64,000 nucleotides of DNA from Eubacterium plexicaudatum ASF492 (GTDB taxonomy: Bacteria; Bacillota; Clostridia; Lachnospirales; Lachnospiraceae), in contig NZ_AQFT02000001.1 of NCBI RefSeq assembly GCF_000364225.2, positions 3,057,501 to 3,121,500 on the forward strand, read 5' to 3'. The notes beneath the pieces are model-generated. The model saw nothing but the letters and a program-made list of their open reading frames with translations. It did no database searches and was not told the DNA's origin. How positions within the stretch are numbered: the stretch's first letter is position 1; every line of letters starts with the position of its first letter. Made by a program: the position numbers and the translations under genes. Positions 46,423 to 57,000 of this stretch are shown here, one piece after another.

Positions 46423-47987
46423 TATCCATCCAACCTTTCTTTCAGATTCAGACCACAGTGTAATCCGAAAATAATTTCTTTCCTTGAAATTACAGTGATT
46501 TCCTTGACATGGCTTTCAAAAAGGCCCTCGTCATATTCCGTCAGCATCTCATGTCCGGACACGAACTTTATCAGATTTTTCAATGCGTCTGCTTTCTCAT
46601 TATCAATGCTTACGGAAGATAAGAGATTTTCTTTTCGTTCCTTTAGCCTTTCATTTTCCACAATGAGGGCATTATTCTCTTTTTGGAAAATCGGAGGTTC
46701 TAACAGCCCGCTTGTCATAAGGCTTACAAGAACCTGCTTTTTTTCTTTGACCTTTTCAATCGCTGCTTCAATATTCTCGATCTGCTGCAGCCTGCCTTCC
46801 TCATCATAGCCCTGCATATTTCTAAGCAGGGGCTTTAATACCGTCTGCTGCGAAAAAATCAGTTTATTCATCATGGTCACAAAAGCTGCCTTAACTGCGT
46901 CATCGGTAATATATTTCATGGTGCAGGCTGTTTTGTCTTCAATATGTCTGCTGCAGCACCAGGCAATATAGTTTCCGCTTGGCTTGCTATGCTTCCTACG
47001 TTTGAAAGTGCTGCCACATTCGCCGCACTTTATTTTTCCTGAAAATTCATAACGGTTCAGATATCTTTCGGTATTTGTGCCGTTGCCTTTTTCTTGACCC
47101 CGCCTGTCCACCAGTTCGTTTGCCTTGTCATAAATCTCGTGGCTTATAACAGCCTCATGATGGTCTTTGCAAAGATACCTGTCATATTCTCCGTAATTCG
47201 TATGACGGTTGAAGCTGCTGTCGGTGTAGGTCTTTTGAAATATAACATCCCCTGTATATTTTTCATTCCGGATAATGGCAAGGACGGAGCCTGATGACCA
47301 CTTCCCGCCTTTTTTAGCTGTAATGCCGCGCTCATTGAGTTCTTTTGCAATTAAATGTGTGCTTTTCCCATCCAGGCAGTCTGAAAATATCTGCCTGACA
47401 ATTTCCGCCTGTTCAGGCACAATGATCATTTTTCTGTCAACATTGATATATCCGTAAGGTGGATACGAAATAACATATGTGCCGTTTTGGAAACGCTTTT
47501 TAATGCTCCATTTTTCATTTTCTGAAATGGATACCGATTCGTTTTCGGCAAGGCTGCCGAGTATGGAAAGCATAAGCTCGCTTTCCATGGAACCCGTATT
47601 CAGGTTTTCTTTTTCAAAATATATGCAGACATTCAGATCAAGAAGTTTCCTCACCAGTTCAAGGCAGTCTGTTGTATTCCTGCAGAACCTGCTGATGGAT
47701 TTTGTCAGTATTAAATCTATCAGGCCCTTTTCACAGTCTGAAATCAGCGACATCAGACCTTTGCGGATCTCCTTCTTAGTACCGGTCACCCCTTCATCGA
47801 AATATACGCCTGCAAAATCCCACTCAGGGTTTGTTTTGATATATCTTTCATAATGTGAACGCTGCGTGTCAAGGCTCTCCATCTGCTCATCGCTGTCCGT
47901 GGATACCCTACAGTAAGCTGCAGTCCTTGTCTTATTATCCTGTGGCAAAGTCCTAAATTCGTCAATTTTTGTTATCTTTATCATCAT
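46422..47987 (-). CDS. large serine recombinase 2 (prophage integrase)
   Basis: 521 residues. [20 protein letters not shown] with the catalytic Ser, DEGVTGTKKEIRKG, LTKSISRFCRNTTD; recombinase domain PPYGYINVDRKMIIVPEQAE; zinc ribbon IKCGECGSTFKRRKHSK, then C-terminal coiled coil (IENIEAAIEKVKEKKQVL). About 35% like recombinase 1 by eye, so not a recent duplicate. ATG at 47987 or 47984, with GCGAGGTGAG before it. First gene of the integration operon. Confidence 0.93.
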   Translation of the reverse strand: MMIKITKIDEFRTLPQDNKTRTAAYCRVSTDSDEQMESLDTQRSHYERYIKTNPEWDFAGVYFDEGVTGTKKEIRKGLMSLISDCEKGLIDLILTKSISRFCRNTTDCLELVRKLLDLNVCIYFEKENLNTGSMESELMLSILGSLAENESVSISENEKWSIKKRFQNGTYVISYPPYGYINVDRKMIIVPEQAEIVRQIFSDCLDGKSTHLIAKELNERGITAKKGGKWSSGSVLAIIRNEKYTGDVIFQKTYTDSSFNRHTNYGEYDRYLCKDHHEAVISHEIYDKANELVDRRGQEKGNGTNTERYLNRYEFSGKIKCGECGSTFKRRKHSKPSGNYIAWCCSRHIEDKTACTMKYITDDAVKAAFVTMMNKLIFSQQTVLKPLLRNMQGYDEEGRLQQIENIEAAIEKVKEKKQVLVSLMTSGLLEPPIFQKENNALIVENERLKERKENLLSSVSIDNEKADALKNLIKFVSGHEMLTEYDEGLFESHVKEITVISRKEIIFGLHCGLNLKERLDG

Positions 47988-48036
47988 CTCACCTCGCTTT
48001 CCGCAGGTACTATATTCGCTCTGAATTTCGATAATA

Positions 48037-48300
48037 TCAAGTCATTTTCGGCATTATCTCTGATAAATAGGGAGAGAAAGTCTGGCGGTTTTTCTCTGTA
48101 ATTTTGTTGAATACATCAACAGAAATATTCCCCATACTGAGCAGCTTTTCAAGCATCTGCTGGGCGACAAAATAGTCAAACTCATGCTGAAGTTCTTCTT
48201 CTGTAAAAATCTTTTCCATACTATCTGCTGTCAAATCTTCCGTTTTATCCTGCAAATCTATGTTTTGTGATTCCATCATTCCAATGTTCTGTTTTTCCAT
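48037..48300 (-). CDS. small recombinase-associated protein (SHOCT-like)
   Basis: 87 residues. The C-terminal part has YFVAQQMLEKLLSMGNISVD and VFNKITEKNRQTFSPYLSE, the short helical form (ISxxxF) of proteins found before serine recombinases. ATG 48300 with GGAGGTG upstream. The start of the integration operon. Role unknown, possibly directionality or regulation. A shorter relative is broken at 6559-6709. Confidence 0.65.
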   Translation of the reverse strand: MEKQNIGMMESQNIDLQDKTEDLTADSMEKIFTEEELQHEFDYFVAQQMLEKLLSMGNISVDVFNKITEKNRQTFSPYLSEIMPKMT

Positions 48301-48369
48301 AATAAAATGCACCTCCATATCTACGGAGATTTATCCCCGCTTTTGATGAGGTGTTTTTGGAAATAAAAC

Positions 48370-48418
48370 AAAAAAAGCCGCAGGCACTCACCCCATATTT
48401 GGGTTCAGTGCCTGCGGC
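48370..48418 (-). terminator. strong terminator behind endolysin gene
   Basis: GCCGCAGGCACTGAAC ... GTGAGTGCCTGCGGC stem (about 13 bp) followed by seven T on the minus strand. It ends the late operon before the recombinase genes. Confidence 0.88.
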
Positions 48419-48426
48419 ATAATGCT

Positions 48427-49299
48427 TTACTTCAATAATTCATTTACTTTTTTCTGCACAGCGGAATAATCATATCCTGCAGCAGTGAGTTTCTGCTTTC
48501 GTTCATCACCATTGCCCCAATCACCACGGACAACTTCACGGGCGATGGCATCAACAGATTTCTTTGTGCCTGGCGCATCAGCCGGATATACCTTTTTCCC
48601 GTTCCCATCAAATACAGAATAGCCTTTGTTGGAATCGGCACATTTCTTAGCATTGGCAAGGACGCTGAACGCACCTTTCTGCGATCTGCTGTCTGCCCAG
48701 GTCTTGCGTACACGGTAAAGCTGCTTTTTATTGGATGCAGGCTTTGACTCTGATGTTGAACCGAGAGACTCCGTAACCTTTGCCGCCAGATCACCCAATC
48801 GGCTGTACAGCCAGTTACCCGGACAGGATTTATTTGCAAACCAGCGGTGGACGGTAAGGACCATCTCATCAGATTTTGGCGTATAGTTTAAGGTTTTGTT
48901 CCTGTCACCGAGCCACAGCAGTTTCTTTTTGCCGTTTCTTCTGCAGATATCTGTGCAGAGTTTAATAAGCGAATCATAAACTTTGCTGTTCATTGCATAC
49001 GACTCTGTTTTATCACTGGCACATTCAATCGTGACGGCCCTCTGGTCGTTTGCATTGCTTGAAGAACACCACGAGCGGTTTTTCTCCTCCACGCACAAAG
49101 AAACCTTTCCATCCGTGCCGATACCGTAATTGCAGCTTGCCTGCCTTGACGGGCTTGTAAAGCATCCGCAGATACTCTCTGCAGAAAGCTGCCCCACAAC
49201 GCAGTGGGGAGTAATCCTGTCAATACTGTGCGTTCTCTGTCCTGAGTGGTTCGGGCTGAGCCCGGTGTAAGATACCATAGAACTGTTTGTGTAAGCCAT
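48427..49299 (-). CDS. phage endolysin: N-acetylmuramoyl-L-alanine amidase with Cpl-7 repeat
   Basis: 290 residues. Amidase_2/PGRP-type domain about 20-180: ITPHCVVGQLSAESICGCF with zinc His, LTVHRWFANKSCPGNW with further His and Cys. Then a linker and a SPOR-like region (YRVRKTWADSRSQKGAF), and a C-terminal Cpl-7 cell-wall-binding repeat (AREVVRGDWGNGDERKQKL). Cuts peptidoglycan at host lysis. Start ATG 49299. It lies behind the holin gene with 2 bases between. Intact. Confidence 0.9.
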   Translation of the reverse strand: MAYTNSSMVSYTGLSPNHSGQRTHSIDRITPHCVVGQLSAESICGCFTSPSRQASCNYGIGTDGKVSLCVEEKNRSWCSSSNANDQRAVTIECASDKTESYAMNSKVYDSLIKLCTDICRRNGKKKLLWLGDRNKTLNYTPKSDEMVLTVHRWFANKSCPGNWLYSRLGDLAAKVTESLGSTSESKPASNKKQLYRVRKTWADSRSQKGAFSVLANAKKCADSNKGYSVFDGNGKKVYPADAPGTKKSVDAIAREVVRGDWGNGDERKQKLTAAGYDYSAVQKKVNELLK

Positions 49300-49301
49300 A
49301 A

Positions 49302-49715
49302 TTATTTATCCTCGCTTTCTGAACGGTTGTGTAACTGCTCTAATACCGTTTTGATTTTTTCGGGAACAGGAAGCCCCAGGTACGCCGCATTCTCCAGAAG
49401 GCTCACGCCCTCATTGGAAATGTAGAAAAAGATAACCGCCGTCCTTAAAACGCAGCCTGTTCCGATGACCTGCACGTCAAGAATGTTTGCGATTCCCACA
49501 AGCAGGAAGATCAGCACTTTTTTGAAGATGCCTTTGAATCCAACTTCGCTTGACAGCCTGTGGTCGATTACCGCACACATAACGCCCGTGATATAGTCAA
49601 TCGCTACAAATGCAATGAGCGCATACAGCAGTCCGTCACAGCCGCCAAGGAACCAGCCGAGCCACCCTCCGATGGCAGTAAAGATAAGTTGGATCGTGTT
49701 CCAGAATTCTTTCAT
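49302..49715 (-). CDS. phage holin
   Basis: 137 residues with several membrane segments: LIFTAIGGWLGWFLGGCDG, LLYALIAFVAIDYITGVMCA, KVLIFLLVGIANILDVQVIG and RTAVIFFYISNEGVSLLENA. This is the toxin-secretion/phage-lysis holin (phage_holin_4) pattern. ATG 49715 is preferred for its ACGGAGGG site; upstream codons are not in the family. It permeabilises the membrane for the amidase. Confidence 0.85.
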   Translation of the reverse strand: MKEFWNTIQLIFTAIGGWLGWFLGGCDGLLYALIAFVAIDYITGVMCAVIDHRLSSEVGFKGIFKKVLIFLLVGIANILDVQVIGTGCVLRTAVIFFYISNEGVSLLENAAYLGLPVPEKIKTVLEQLHNRSESEDK

Positions 49716-49751
49716 GATGAATCCCTCCGTTTCTAAATTTTTGTATGATAA

Positions 49752-49778
49752 AAGGCCGCCCGCCAAATGGCGGACAGC
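49752..49778 (-). terminator. terminator-like hairpin behind tail-tip gene
   Basis: GTCCGCCATTTGGCGGGC followed by GGCCTTTTAT on the minus strand, between the DUF859 gene and the holin gene. Confidence 0.45.
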
Positions 49779-49812
49779 CCTGTATCCAATGAAAATATTA
49801 AATTGTTTTTTG

Positions 49813-51717
49813 TTACTGCGTCCGTTTCCACATATAGCAGGTGATATACGGCTGCAGGTTGCTGTGGGCGTTCCCACTTCCTACGGCAGCAGTAGAGCCG
49901 GATATAGTATGCTCATGTGCGCCTGCACTGGCGGTCGCCTTGTTGGTCAGCGCCGTATATGTCGTGCTGTCAACAATTACTTTGTTGCTGGCATTATCCA
50001 CACCCCATCCTGATTTTGTCAGGTTTAAATTATGCTTATGGGCTCCGCTGCTGTCTGCCGCAAGCGTCCCTTTTGCATGGCTGTGGCTTGGCATCTGTGC
50101 CGTGGTCAGCGTGACCGTGGATGCGCCGCCTGTCTTTTCCACCGTGCTGAAATTGTTATCCGAAGCGTTAACTCCCACAGGCACACGCCCCGAACCCCAC
50201 GCCACCCATGTGCCGCCGAAATATACAGACGGATTGGTATTGGTAACGCTCATATAAATGCTGCCGACGGGGTACACGCTGCCCGCTATGGAAGTGATAT
50301 AATCCTTCAGCAGCTTCCCATACACTTTTACATCCCAGTCCTCCGAAACCTCAAAGCAGTTATCTGTTTCCGACACTTTTCCGATTGCAAGGCCTTTCCC
50401 GCCGCATTTGAAATCCATCACCACCGCAGCCGTTGAAACAATGTCCTGCACGGAGACCGTGTTGAACTGGTCTGTGATGGTGTAGCGTATGTCATAGGAG
50501 TATTCCGTGGATATCTGCCCCCTGCCAAAAACAATAGGGTCGCCGGAGGAGAAGATCACGCCTGCATTTGTCCACTCGCTGTCTGCGGACCTTTTGTAAT
50601 ATATCGTCCTCGTGACACGGTTGTTGTTCCCGCATGGCGCACGGTTGTACAGGGCATTTCCGAGGATATATGTCCCGTCATCCTGTAAGTTCCCGCCGCT
50701 GTCACAACGCTGTGAGGTGTAGGTTTCAAAGTACGGCACAAAATACCGCTCCACCGTAATGGTGACTTTTGCAGCCGCTGAGACCCTGCCCCTGGAATCG
50801 GTCACGGTCGCCGTAAAAGTGATGTCGCCGTAACTGTTCAGGAAACCCGTGGTTAGGCTTGCGGCAGCACCGGCAAAGCCGCCTCCTGAAATGGAATAAG
50901 AAGCTATCGTAGAGCCATAGCTTCCTGCAGCACCGTTTACCGTCAGCTTTGCCTTTGATTTTGACTGCACATAAATTCCCCATGTTGACGGCACAGTCCC
51001 GTCAATACGCTCCGCCGTAAGGCTGCCGATTGTAGGCTTTACGCTTGCGGGGATGGTCAGCGTCATGGTGCAGGTCTTTGAACCGATACTCGTGCTGCCA
51101 TTGTAGGTAGTGCAGGTTATGGTGCAGGTGCCTGTGGTGGATTTCGGTATCTGGTCTGCCAGTGTAAGCGGCGGGGTCCAGGAAACAGATGTGCTTGTAG
51201 TCTTTGCAGCAATCGTTCCCTTTGCACTGCCAAAAGTGTATGACAGCGTATGGGTAAAGGACGATGACGCCCTCGTTACCGTGATTGTGCCTGCCGTTCC
51301 GAGATTCACCGACTTCGCTGAAACAGAGGATGCCCTCGGAATAGTGTTCAGTGTTACGGTCGCACTCGCAGTTATCTGTTCATAATAAGTGCCACTGATA
51401 GTCGCCTGTATCTTAAACACGGCAGAGATTGTAATGCTCTTCGTACCGTCGCTGTTATGGGAAACGCTCTGGGATACCGTCCCAAGCGTATGTGTACCTG
51501 TCCCTGATATGGAAGATGAAGTAAATGATTTTGTAGTGCCGCCTATAGTGCAGCTATTTGTTCTGCTGCCGATCCCAAGGCTCCAGTCATTGATAAGGTA
51601 CAGCTTGCAGGTGATGGTTGATGTGTTTGCGGACACATTCTGCGCCTGGCTCCAGTCCACCTTCAGCTTGTAATGCCCGCTCACGATTGAATTTGAAAAA
51701 CTTCCGCTTGAAGCCAT
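49813..51717 (-). CDS. phage minor structural protein (DUF859) with tail-tip/collar C-terminus
   Basis: 634 residues. Residues 1-440: Siphovirus DUF859, starting MASSGSFSNSIVSGHYKLKV, rich in Ser/Thr and beta-strands. Residues about 470-634: SVYPVGSIYMSVTNTNPSVY, FGGTWVAWGSGRVPVGVNA, and several His (SHSHAKG, HKHNLNL, HEHTISG), the baseplate Gp10/collar-like C-terminus. Probably part of the host-recognition tip. Clustered close to the tail endopeptidase gene with 16 bases between. Intact. Confidence 0.85.
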   Translation of the reverse strand: MASSGSFSNSIVSGHYKLKVDWSQAQNVSANTSTITCKLYLINDWSLGIGSRTNSCTIGGTTKSFTSSSISGTGTHTLGTVSQSVSHNSDGTKSITISAVFKIQATISGTYYEQITASATVTLNTIPRASSVSAKSVNLGTAGTITVTRASSSFTHTLSYTFGSAKGTIAAKTTSTSVSWTPPLTLADQIPKSTTGTCTITCTTYNGSTSIGSKTCTMTLTIPASVKPTIGSLTAERIDGTVPSTWGIYVQSKSKAKLTVNGAAGSYGSTIASYSISGGGFAGAAASLTTGFLNSYGDITFTATVTDSRGRVSAAAKVTITVERYFVPYFETYTSQRCDSGGNLQDDGTYILGNALYNRAPCGNNNRVTRTIYYKRSADSEWTNAGVIFSSGDPIVFGRGQISTEYSYDIRYTITDQFNTVSVQDIVSTAAVVMDFKCGGKGLAIGKVSETDNCFEVSEDWDVKVYGKLLKDYITSIAGSVYPVGSIYMSVTNTNPSVYFGGTWVAWGSGRVPVGVNASDNNFSTVEKTGGASTVTLTTAQMPSHSHAKGTLAADSSGAHKHNLNLTKSGWGVDNASNKVIVDSTTYTALTNKATASAGAHEHTISGSTAAVGSGNAHSNLQPYITCYMWKRTQ

Positions 51718-51733
51718 ACGTTACCTCCTCCCG

Positions 51734-53410
51734 TTACACAGGTCCCCGCCATTTGATGGACAGGTTCCCGTTTGCCCTGGGGATAAAATCGAACCACCCG
51801 CAGCTTTCATTCCCCAGGGACAGCTTATTCCTTATCTCCGCATTGGTGATGACAAGACTCTGGTTGGAAATGTATGCAATTTTCTGTCCATTTTCCTTAA
51901 AGGCAAGGGACTCGCCCGAAAGCTCTGCCGTGAAAGCATTGCCCACCCTGCCAAGCTCGATCAGCGCGCCCTTGAAACGGATATATTCCTCCAGGAGCGA
52001 CTGGTTATCTGCAACCGTGCCTTTTATCTCATCCGTGACCTGTGTGAAGTCAAAGCGTATCTCCGTGCTGTTCTGCGTGATGCTTGTTTCAAAGTCCTGC
52101 TGTATGGCTTCCAGCTCCGACCGTGAGATATATTCCTCACGCACAGACAAATTGATCTCCTCCGCCGTCTTTGATATTTCGGAATAGCATTCATGGATAT
52201 TCTCTTTCAGTGAGTGCGTGGCATCCAGGGCGGTGGATGCGTCTTTCACCGCCGTGCTGATCTTTGATTCCTGTCCTAAGATATCTTCTTCCAAAGCAGA
52301 GATATTCTGCCCCTGCTTCACCGAAGCGGAAGTCAGCGTCACGCCGCTTGCGCCGATGGTTATGGTGTTGCCCGATGGATTGAGGTAATCCTTTGTTTTG
52401 CTTAAAACAAGATATCTTCCGTCAATGCCGTGCGGTGCAGATTTGCACTCCACATACTGCCGTGCATGGATATCGGGGATATCCGCACCTGCGTCCGACT
52501 CATCAACAATGGTCAGCTCCATGCTCGTAATGCCTTTTGTAAGTTCCGACAGCCGCTGGTTCGCTTTCTGCAGAAGATTTGATGACAGGTTTACATCTTC
52601 CCAGATCTCCGTTTTCCATATCCACCCGATCTCTTTTACCGCTGCTTCATCAAACACATAATTTTTTCCATCATTGACGGATTCGATTGTAACCCTTTTA
52701 TCAGTTTCCGTTTCATTGCCTTCATCGTCTGTTTCCCTGATTTTCGCCCCAAGAGGGATGAGGGCCGTGGCACGTTCCGTATGGTCGGTGTTTATCTTCA
52801 CATCGATGAGGTTCTTCCCAAACTCCACTGTCTGGAGCGAAGTCTCACTGAAATCCGCAAGGTAATCCAGCACTTTTCCGTCAGCGGTGTATCTCAAACG
52901 GAGATATCCTCCGTGGGTATTGATGAGCTTCTGCCGGATCGCATCCATCGTCACGGTATAATCGGTGCTGCTGTAGTGGACATAATCGTTATCATCGGTG
53001 ACCGTCACATTCTCGACCGTGAATTTTTTCTTATCCTCCACGGTTTTGTTATGCTCTGAAATGAAATATTCCAGCAGCCCTCTCAGCGTACCGCTGTAAT
53101 CATAGGGTGGCTGGATGGTGTCTTTCAGATAGGCGAGTGCCGACTCGCACGTCCAGGTGTGGGTGTTGTAAAAATCCGTGCCATTATCCAAAGCCCTGCC
53201 TTCAAACACCGTATCATCGCCACGTTTACAGACAATCACTGAGGACATCGGCTTGATGTCGGCAAGGTACGGGTGGTTAAATGGTGCGGAAAGGGTCAGG
53301 CTGTCAATGCTTTCTGCCTCCTCCTGCACCTGTGCTTTTGTGATGGCAAGGGACGATAACTGCGGATGGTAGAACAGGTTTCCATCCACATAAATACGGA
53401 ATAACCTCAT
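51734..53410 (-). CDS. phage tail protein (prophage endopeptidase tail, Tal-like)
   Basis: 558 residues. N-terminal tail-hub-like domain (FRIYVDGNLFYHPQLSSLAI), then Prophage_tail family region (KLINTHGGYLRLRYTADGK, IPLGAKIRETDDEG), and a C-terminal helical and beta-helical part (SRSELEAIQQDFETSITQNS). Corresponds to the tail-associated lysin or baseplate protein that follows Dit in siphophages. Overlaps Dit by ATGA-type contact. Intact. Confidence 0.85.
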   Translation of the reverse strand: MRLFRIYVDGNLFYHPQLSSLAITKAQVQEEAESIDSLTLSAPFNHPYLADIKPMSSVIVCKRGDDTVFEGRALDNGTDFYNTHTWTCESALAYLKDTIQPPYDYSGTLRGLLEYFISEHNKTVEDKKKFTVENVTVTDDNDYVHYSSTDYTVTMDAIRQKLINTHGGYLRLRYTADGKVLDYLADFSETSLQTVEFGKNLIDVKINTDHTERATALIPLGAKIRETDDEGNETETDKRVTIESVNDGKNYVFDEAAVKEIGWIWKTEIWEDVNLSSNLLQKANQRLSELTKGITSMELTIVDESDAGADIPDIHARQYVECKSAPHGIDGRYLVLSKTKDYLNPSGNTITIGASGVTLTSASVKQGQNISALEEDILGQESKISTAVKDASTALDATHSLKENIHECYSEISKTAEEINLSVREEYISRSELEAIQQDFETSITQNSTEIRFDFTQVTDEIKGTVADNQSLLEEYIRFKGALIELGRVGNAFTAELSGESLAFKENGQKIAYISNQSLVITNAEIRNKLSLGNESCGWFDFIPRANGNLSIKWRGPV

Positions 53411-54057
53411 AGCCGTCCCTCCCTGTACCTGAACGTGACTGTGCCGCCAGTGGTGACCTCTATCTCATTTTCTCCCTGCCCAAGCTCCAGTTCGGGAAAC
53501 GTCCATGTGCCGGCACTTACGGTTTTTATAAATCTGTCCGTTCCGACCTGCCATTTTAGAGTGGTTTCCTCTGTCACCGTTACCGTTGGGACTGCAGGCA
53601 TAAAATCATTGGTGAGTACCGCCATACCATTTCCATTCTGTATGACCACGGTTTCCGTTGTATGGTAGCGGTAAGCGTCGCTGTCTGTACTGGAAATGGC
53701 AAGCTGCCCTTTATGGGTAAGCGGGTCATAGCCTGGCGTGATCTCCAAAGTGCCGACATAATAAAGAGCCGGCTCCTCACTCAAAATCACATCCACAAGC
53801 CGCCCAGCAAAACGGTTGACAATCTGCTCCGACATCTGATTGAACTTTTCCCTTGTGCCAAGCATGGAAAGAGAGATATCAAAAGACCTCGGCTGGTAGG
53901 ATACCCTGCCAAGTGCCTCCGTGTATCTGATCGGGGAATTTCTCCCTGGTACCACAATCGTATTGCTCTGTGACTGCGGTGCCGGGAAATTGATACTTTT
54001 ACGAAGCCAGCCAAGATTTAACATCGAAATATTATTCAGTTTTATATCAGGAATCAT
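53407..54057 (-). CDS. distal tail protein Dit
   Basis: 216 residues: N-terminal Dit-type domain (WLRKSINFPAPQSQSNTIVV, SPIRYTEALGRVSYQPRSFD), then C-terminal galectin-like beta region (WTFPELELGQGENEIEVTT). Connects the tail tube to the tip complex. It overlaps the tape measure gene end by 4 bases and the tail protein start by 4 bases. Confidence 0.85.
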   Translation of the reverse strand: MIPDIKLNNISMLNLGWLRKSINFPAPQSQSNTIVVPGRNSPIRYTEALGRVSYQPRSFDISLSMLGTREKFNQMSEQIVNRFAGRLVDVILSEEPALYYVGTLEITPGYDPLTHKGQLAISSTDSDAYRYHTTETVVIQNGNGMAVLTNDFMPAVPTVTVTEETTLKWQVGTDRFIKTVSAGTWTFPELELGQGENEIEVTTGGTVTFRYREGRL

Positions 54058-57000
54058 AGGCTGAGCCTCCTCTGCAGTTTCTGTGATTTTCCAAGCCCTC
54101 CGTCAATGTCGGGGAGCAGATGCCCGACAAGCGTCCCATCCTCAAGGTAGATGCCCTTGCTGCTGTTGTCTGCAATGATGGCGAGGTATTTCTCCATAGC
54201 CGTCATGTTAAGACGTGCAGACAGGATATTTTCAAGCTGGTCATAAAAGCCTTTCAGCGGCAGGATTGCCTCTTTTCCCGCTTCGCCGCCTGCCATAAGG
54301 CTTGAGCCATTCATGCCGAACACAGTCGGCTTTGCCATGATGCCGCCCTCTTTGTACCAGTCGATGGACAGGTGGGGGACACTCGGCGGTGAAATGGACA
54401 GCTTGCCGCTCACCCGAAAGTGCGGCAGCTTGATATGCGGCAGGGAAAGTTTCATGCCTGAGAAAAATCCCTTAATGGAATCCACGATGGATTTCACCTT
54501 GTTTTTTGCCGCTTCAATCGGCGATATGATCGCATTCTTTATTCCATTCCACACGCTTGTGGCTGTGGATTTTATACCGTTAAACACGGAAGATATCGTG
54601 CTTTTTACAGCATTGAAAACACTTGAAACCTTGCTTTTTATTCCGTCAACCACACCGCCTATCGTGGACTTGATGCCGTTCCAGACAGAGGAAGCTACAG
54701 ACTTTATCGCATTAAATACGGTTGTCACTACGGCCTTTATGGAATTCACCACCGTGCTGACTTTTGTTTTGATTGCATTCCAGACAGTGCTAAACACAGT
54801 CTTAATGGCATTCATCACCGTGGATATCACAGAGGATACGGCATTGATAACGGTCGTTACAACACTCTTGATCCTGTTCCAGACACTGATGACGGTTTCT
54901 TTGCAGTTCTCCCAGATAAAGCGGAACGGCAGGGTGATGATGTCAAATGCTGCTTCCAAAACAGAACCGATAAACATCACTGCCGTCTGGACTGTATTTT
55001 TAATGCCCTCCCAGACGCCTGTGAAGAATGAAACGATACCGTTCCAGATACCCTCGAAAAAGGTCTTGATATTCGTCCACACTTCCGTCCAGCTTGTGCC
55101 GAACCAGCCGAGGACAACATCCGCCACGCCTTTCAGCACATTCAGGATATTGGTAAAGAAAGACACAATGCCGCTCCAGACGGACGAGAATATCTCCTTG
55201 ATGCCATTCCACATCTGCGACCAGTTGCCTGTGAACAGACCAATAAATACGTCAAGTATTCCTGTGATTACTCCCGTAACTGTAGATAGGATATCTGCGA
55301 TATGGTTGAACACGCCTTCAAAAACAGGGGCAAGAAACTGGCACAGACCGTCCCACACAGTTTTTATTACATCGGTGATATCCTGAAAGCTGAAACCGAG
55401 GGCATTTAATCGGTCAACAATGCCCTTGCAGAACTCTGATATGGTCTCCTTTATCCGGTTCCATGTGCCGATAATGGCTTCACGGAATCCCTCGTTTGTG
55501 TTCCACAGATGCACAAAGGCAGCGGCCAGCGTACCGACCACTGCCACCACCGCCACAACGGGAGCGGATATGCTGCCGATAGCCGCTCCCAGCTTACCCA
55601 TCAGTCCGCTCATGCCGCCGACCTTTGCCGACAGCGTCATAATGCCCTGGGCGAGTGATGAGAACGCTTTCATTGCCATGCCGACCTTTGAAATAGTCGT
55701 GCCGATAATAATAAGCAAAGGTCCTATGGCGGCGACAAGCAGGGCTATTTTTACAATCGTCTGCTTTGTACCCTCATCCATGCCGTTCAGCCTGTCAATA
55801 AATGCCTGGACATGGGATACGATGCTCTGGATTGCAGGCATCAGGATCTCACCAAAAGCAATGGCTAATTCCTGTAACTGCGACTTTAAAATTGTAAGCT
55901 GCCCCGCAAGATTATCCTGCATGGTGTCAGCCATTTTTGCGGAAGCACCGTCACAGTTGTCTATCGCCCCGCTTAACTTTTCAATGTCGGCAGGGGCGGC
56001 ATTCATAAGGGCAAGGAAACCGCTCATTGCATTTTTGCCGACAAGGGACTCTGCAGCATTTGCTTTTTCTGATTCAGATAACTGGCTGAAAGCCCTGCGG
56101 CAGTCTGCAAGGATATCCGACAGGCCACGCATGGAACCGTCTGCATTGGTAGTGGCGATTGTCACATCACCAAGAGCCGCACCGCTGAGTTTGATATCCC
56201 CGGTAAGGTTATTCATGATGGAACGCAAAGAAGTACCTGCCTGCGAGGACTTGATTCCTGCGTTTGCCATCAGGCCGATAGCCTCTGCGCTATCTTCTGC
56301 AGAGAAGCCAAGCGCACCCGCAATCGGCGCACAGTATTTGAAGGTCTCTCCCATCATACCGACGTTCGTGTTGGCATTCGAGCTTGCCGCCGCTAAAATA
56401 TCTGCAAAATGTCCGCTGTCTTTTGCGGTCAAACCAAAAGCTGTGAGAGCGTCCGTTACAATGTCGGAGGTAGTTGCCAGATCCTCACCCGATGCCGCCG
56501 CAAGGTTCATGATACCGTCAATGCCCGAAAGCATATCCTCTGTTTTCCAGCCTGCCATAGCCATAAAATTCATGGCTTCAGCGGCTTCGGATGCAGAATA
56601 TTTCGTCTTAGCGCCCATCTCACGGGCTTTGTCACGGAGGGCTTCTAAATCCTTTCCCGTTGCACCGCTGACAGCCGCCACTTTGCTCATAGAAGTGTCA
56701 AAATCAGCGGCAGTCTTAACGGCGGCAGTCCCAAGACCGCCAATGACGGTGGTAACACCCATCATCTTTTTTCCCGCACCCGCTATGGTGTTGCCTGCGT
56801 TTTCTAACTTTCCCCCCACCTCGCTGATTTTTGCAAGGGTTGTATTTGTCCTTGCCGCTTCCTCCTGCAGACGGCGCAGCTCCTGTTCGGTTTCCACAAT
56901 CTCCCTCTGCAGGGCGTCATATTTATCCTGTCCGAGCGTGCCGTTTTCAAGCTGCTGCTTTGCCTGTATCTGTGCGGCTTTCAGCGTTTCCAGCTTATCC

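Noticed and set aside
54500..54950. Tandem repeats in the tape measure gene as CRISPR-like or regulatory array
   Set aside because: The period follows codons (11-residue protein repeat) and units are diverged; a protein feature.
54313..55386. 357-codon plus-strand frame opposite the tape measure repeats
   Set aside because: Follows the repeats of the tape measure protein in antisense; no family resemblance and no start signal.
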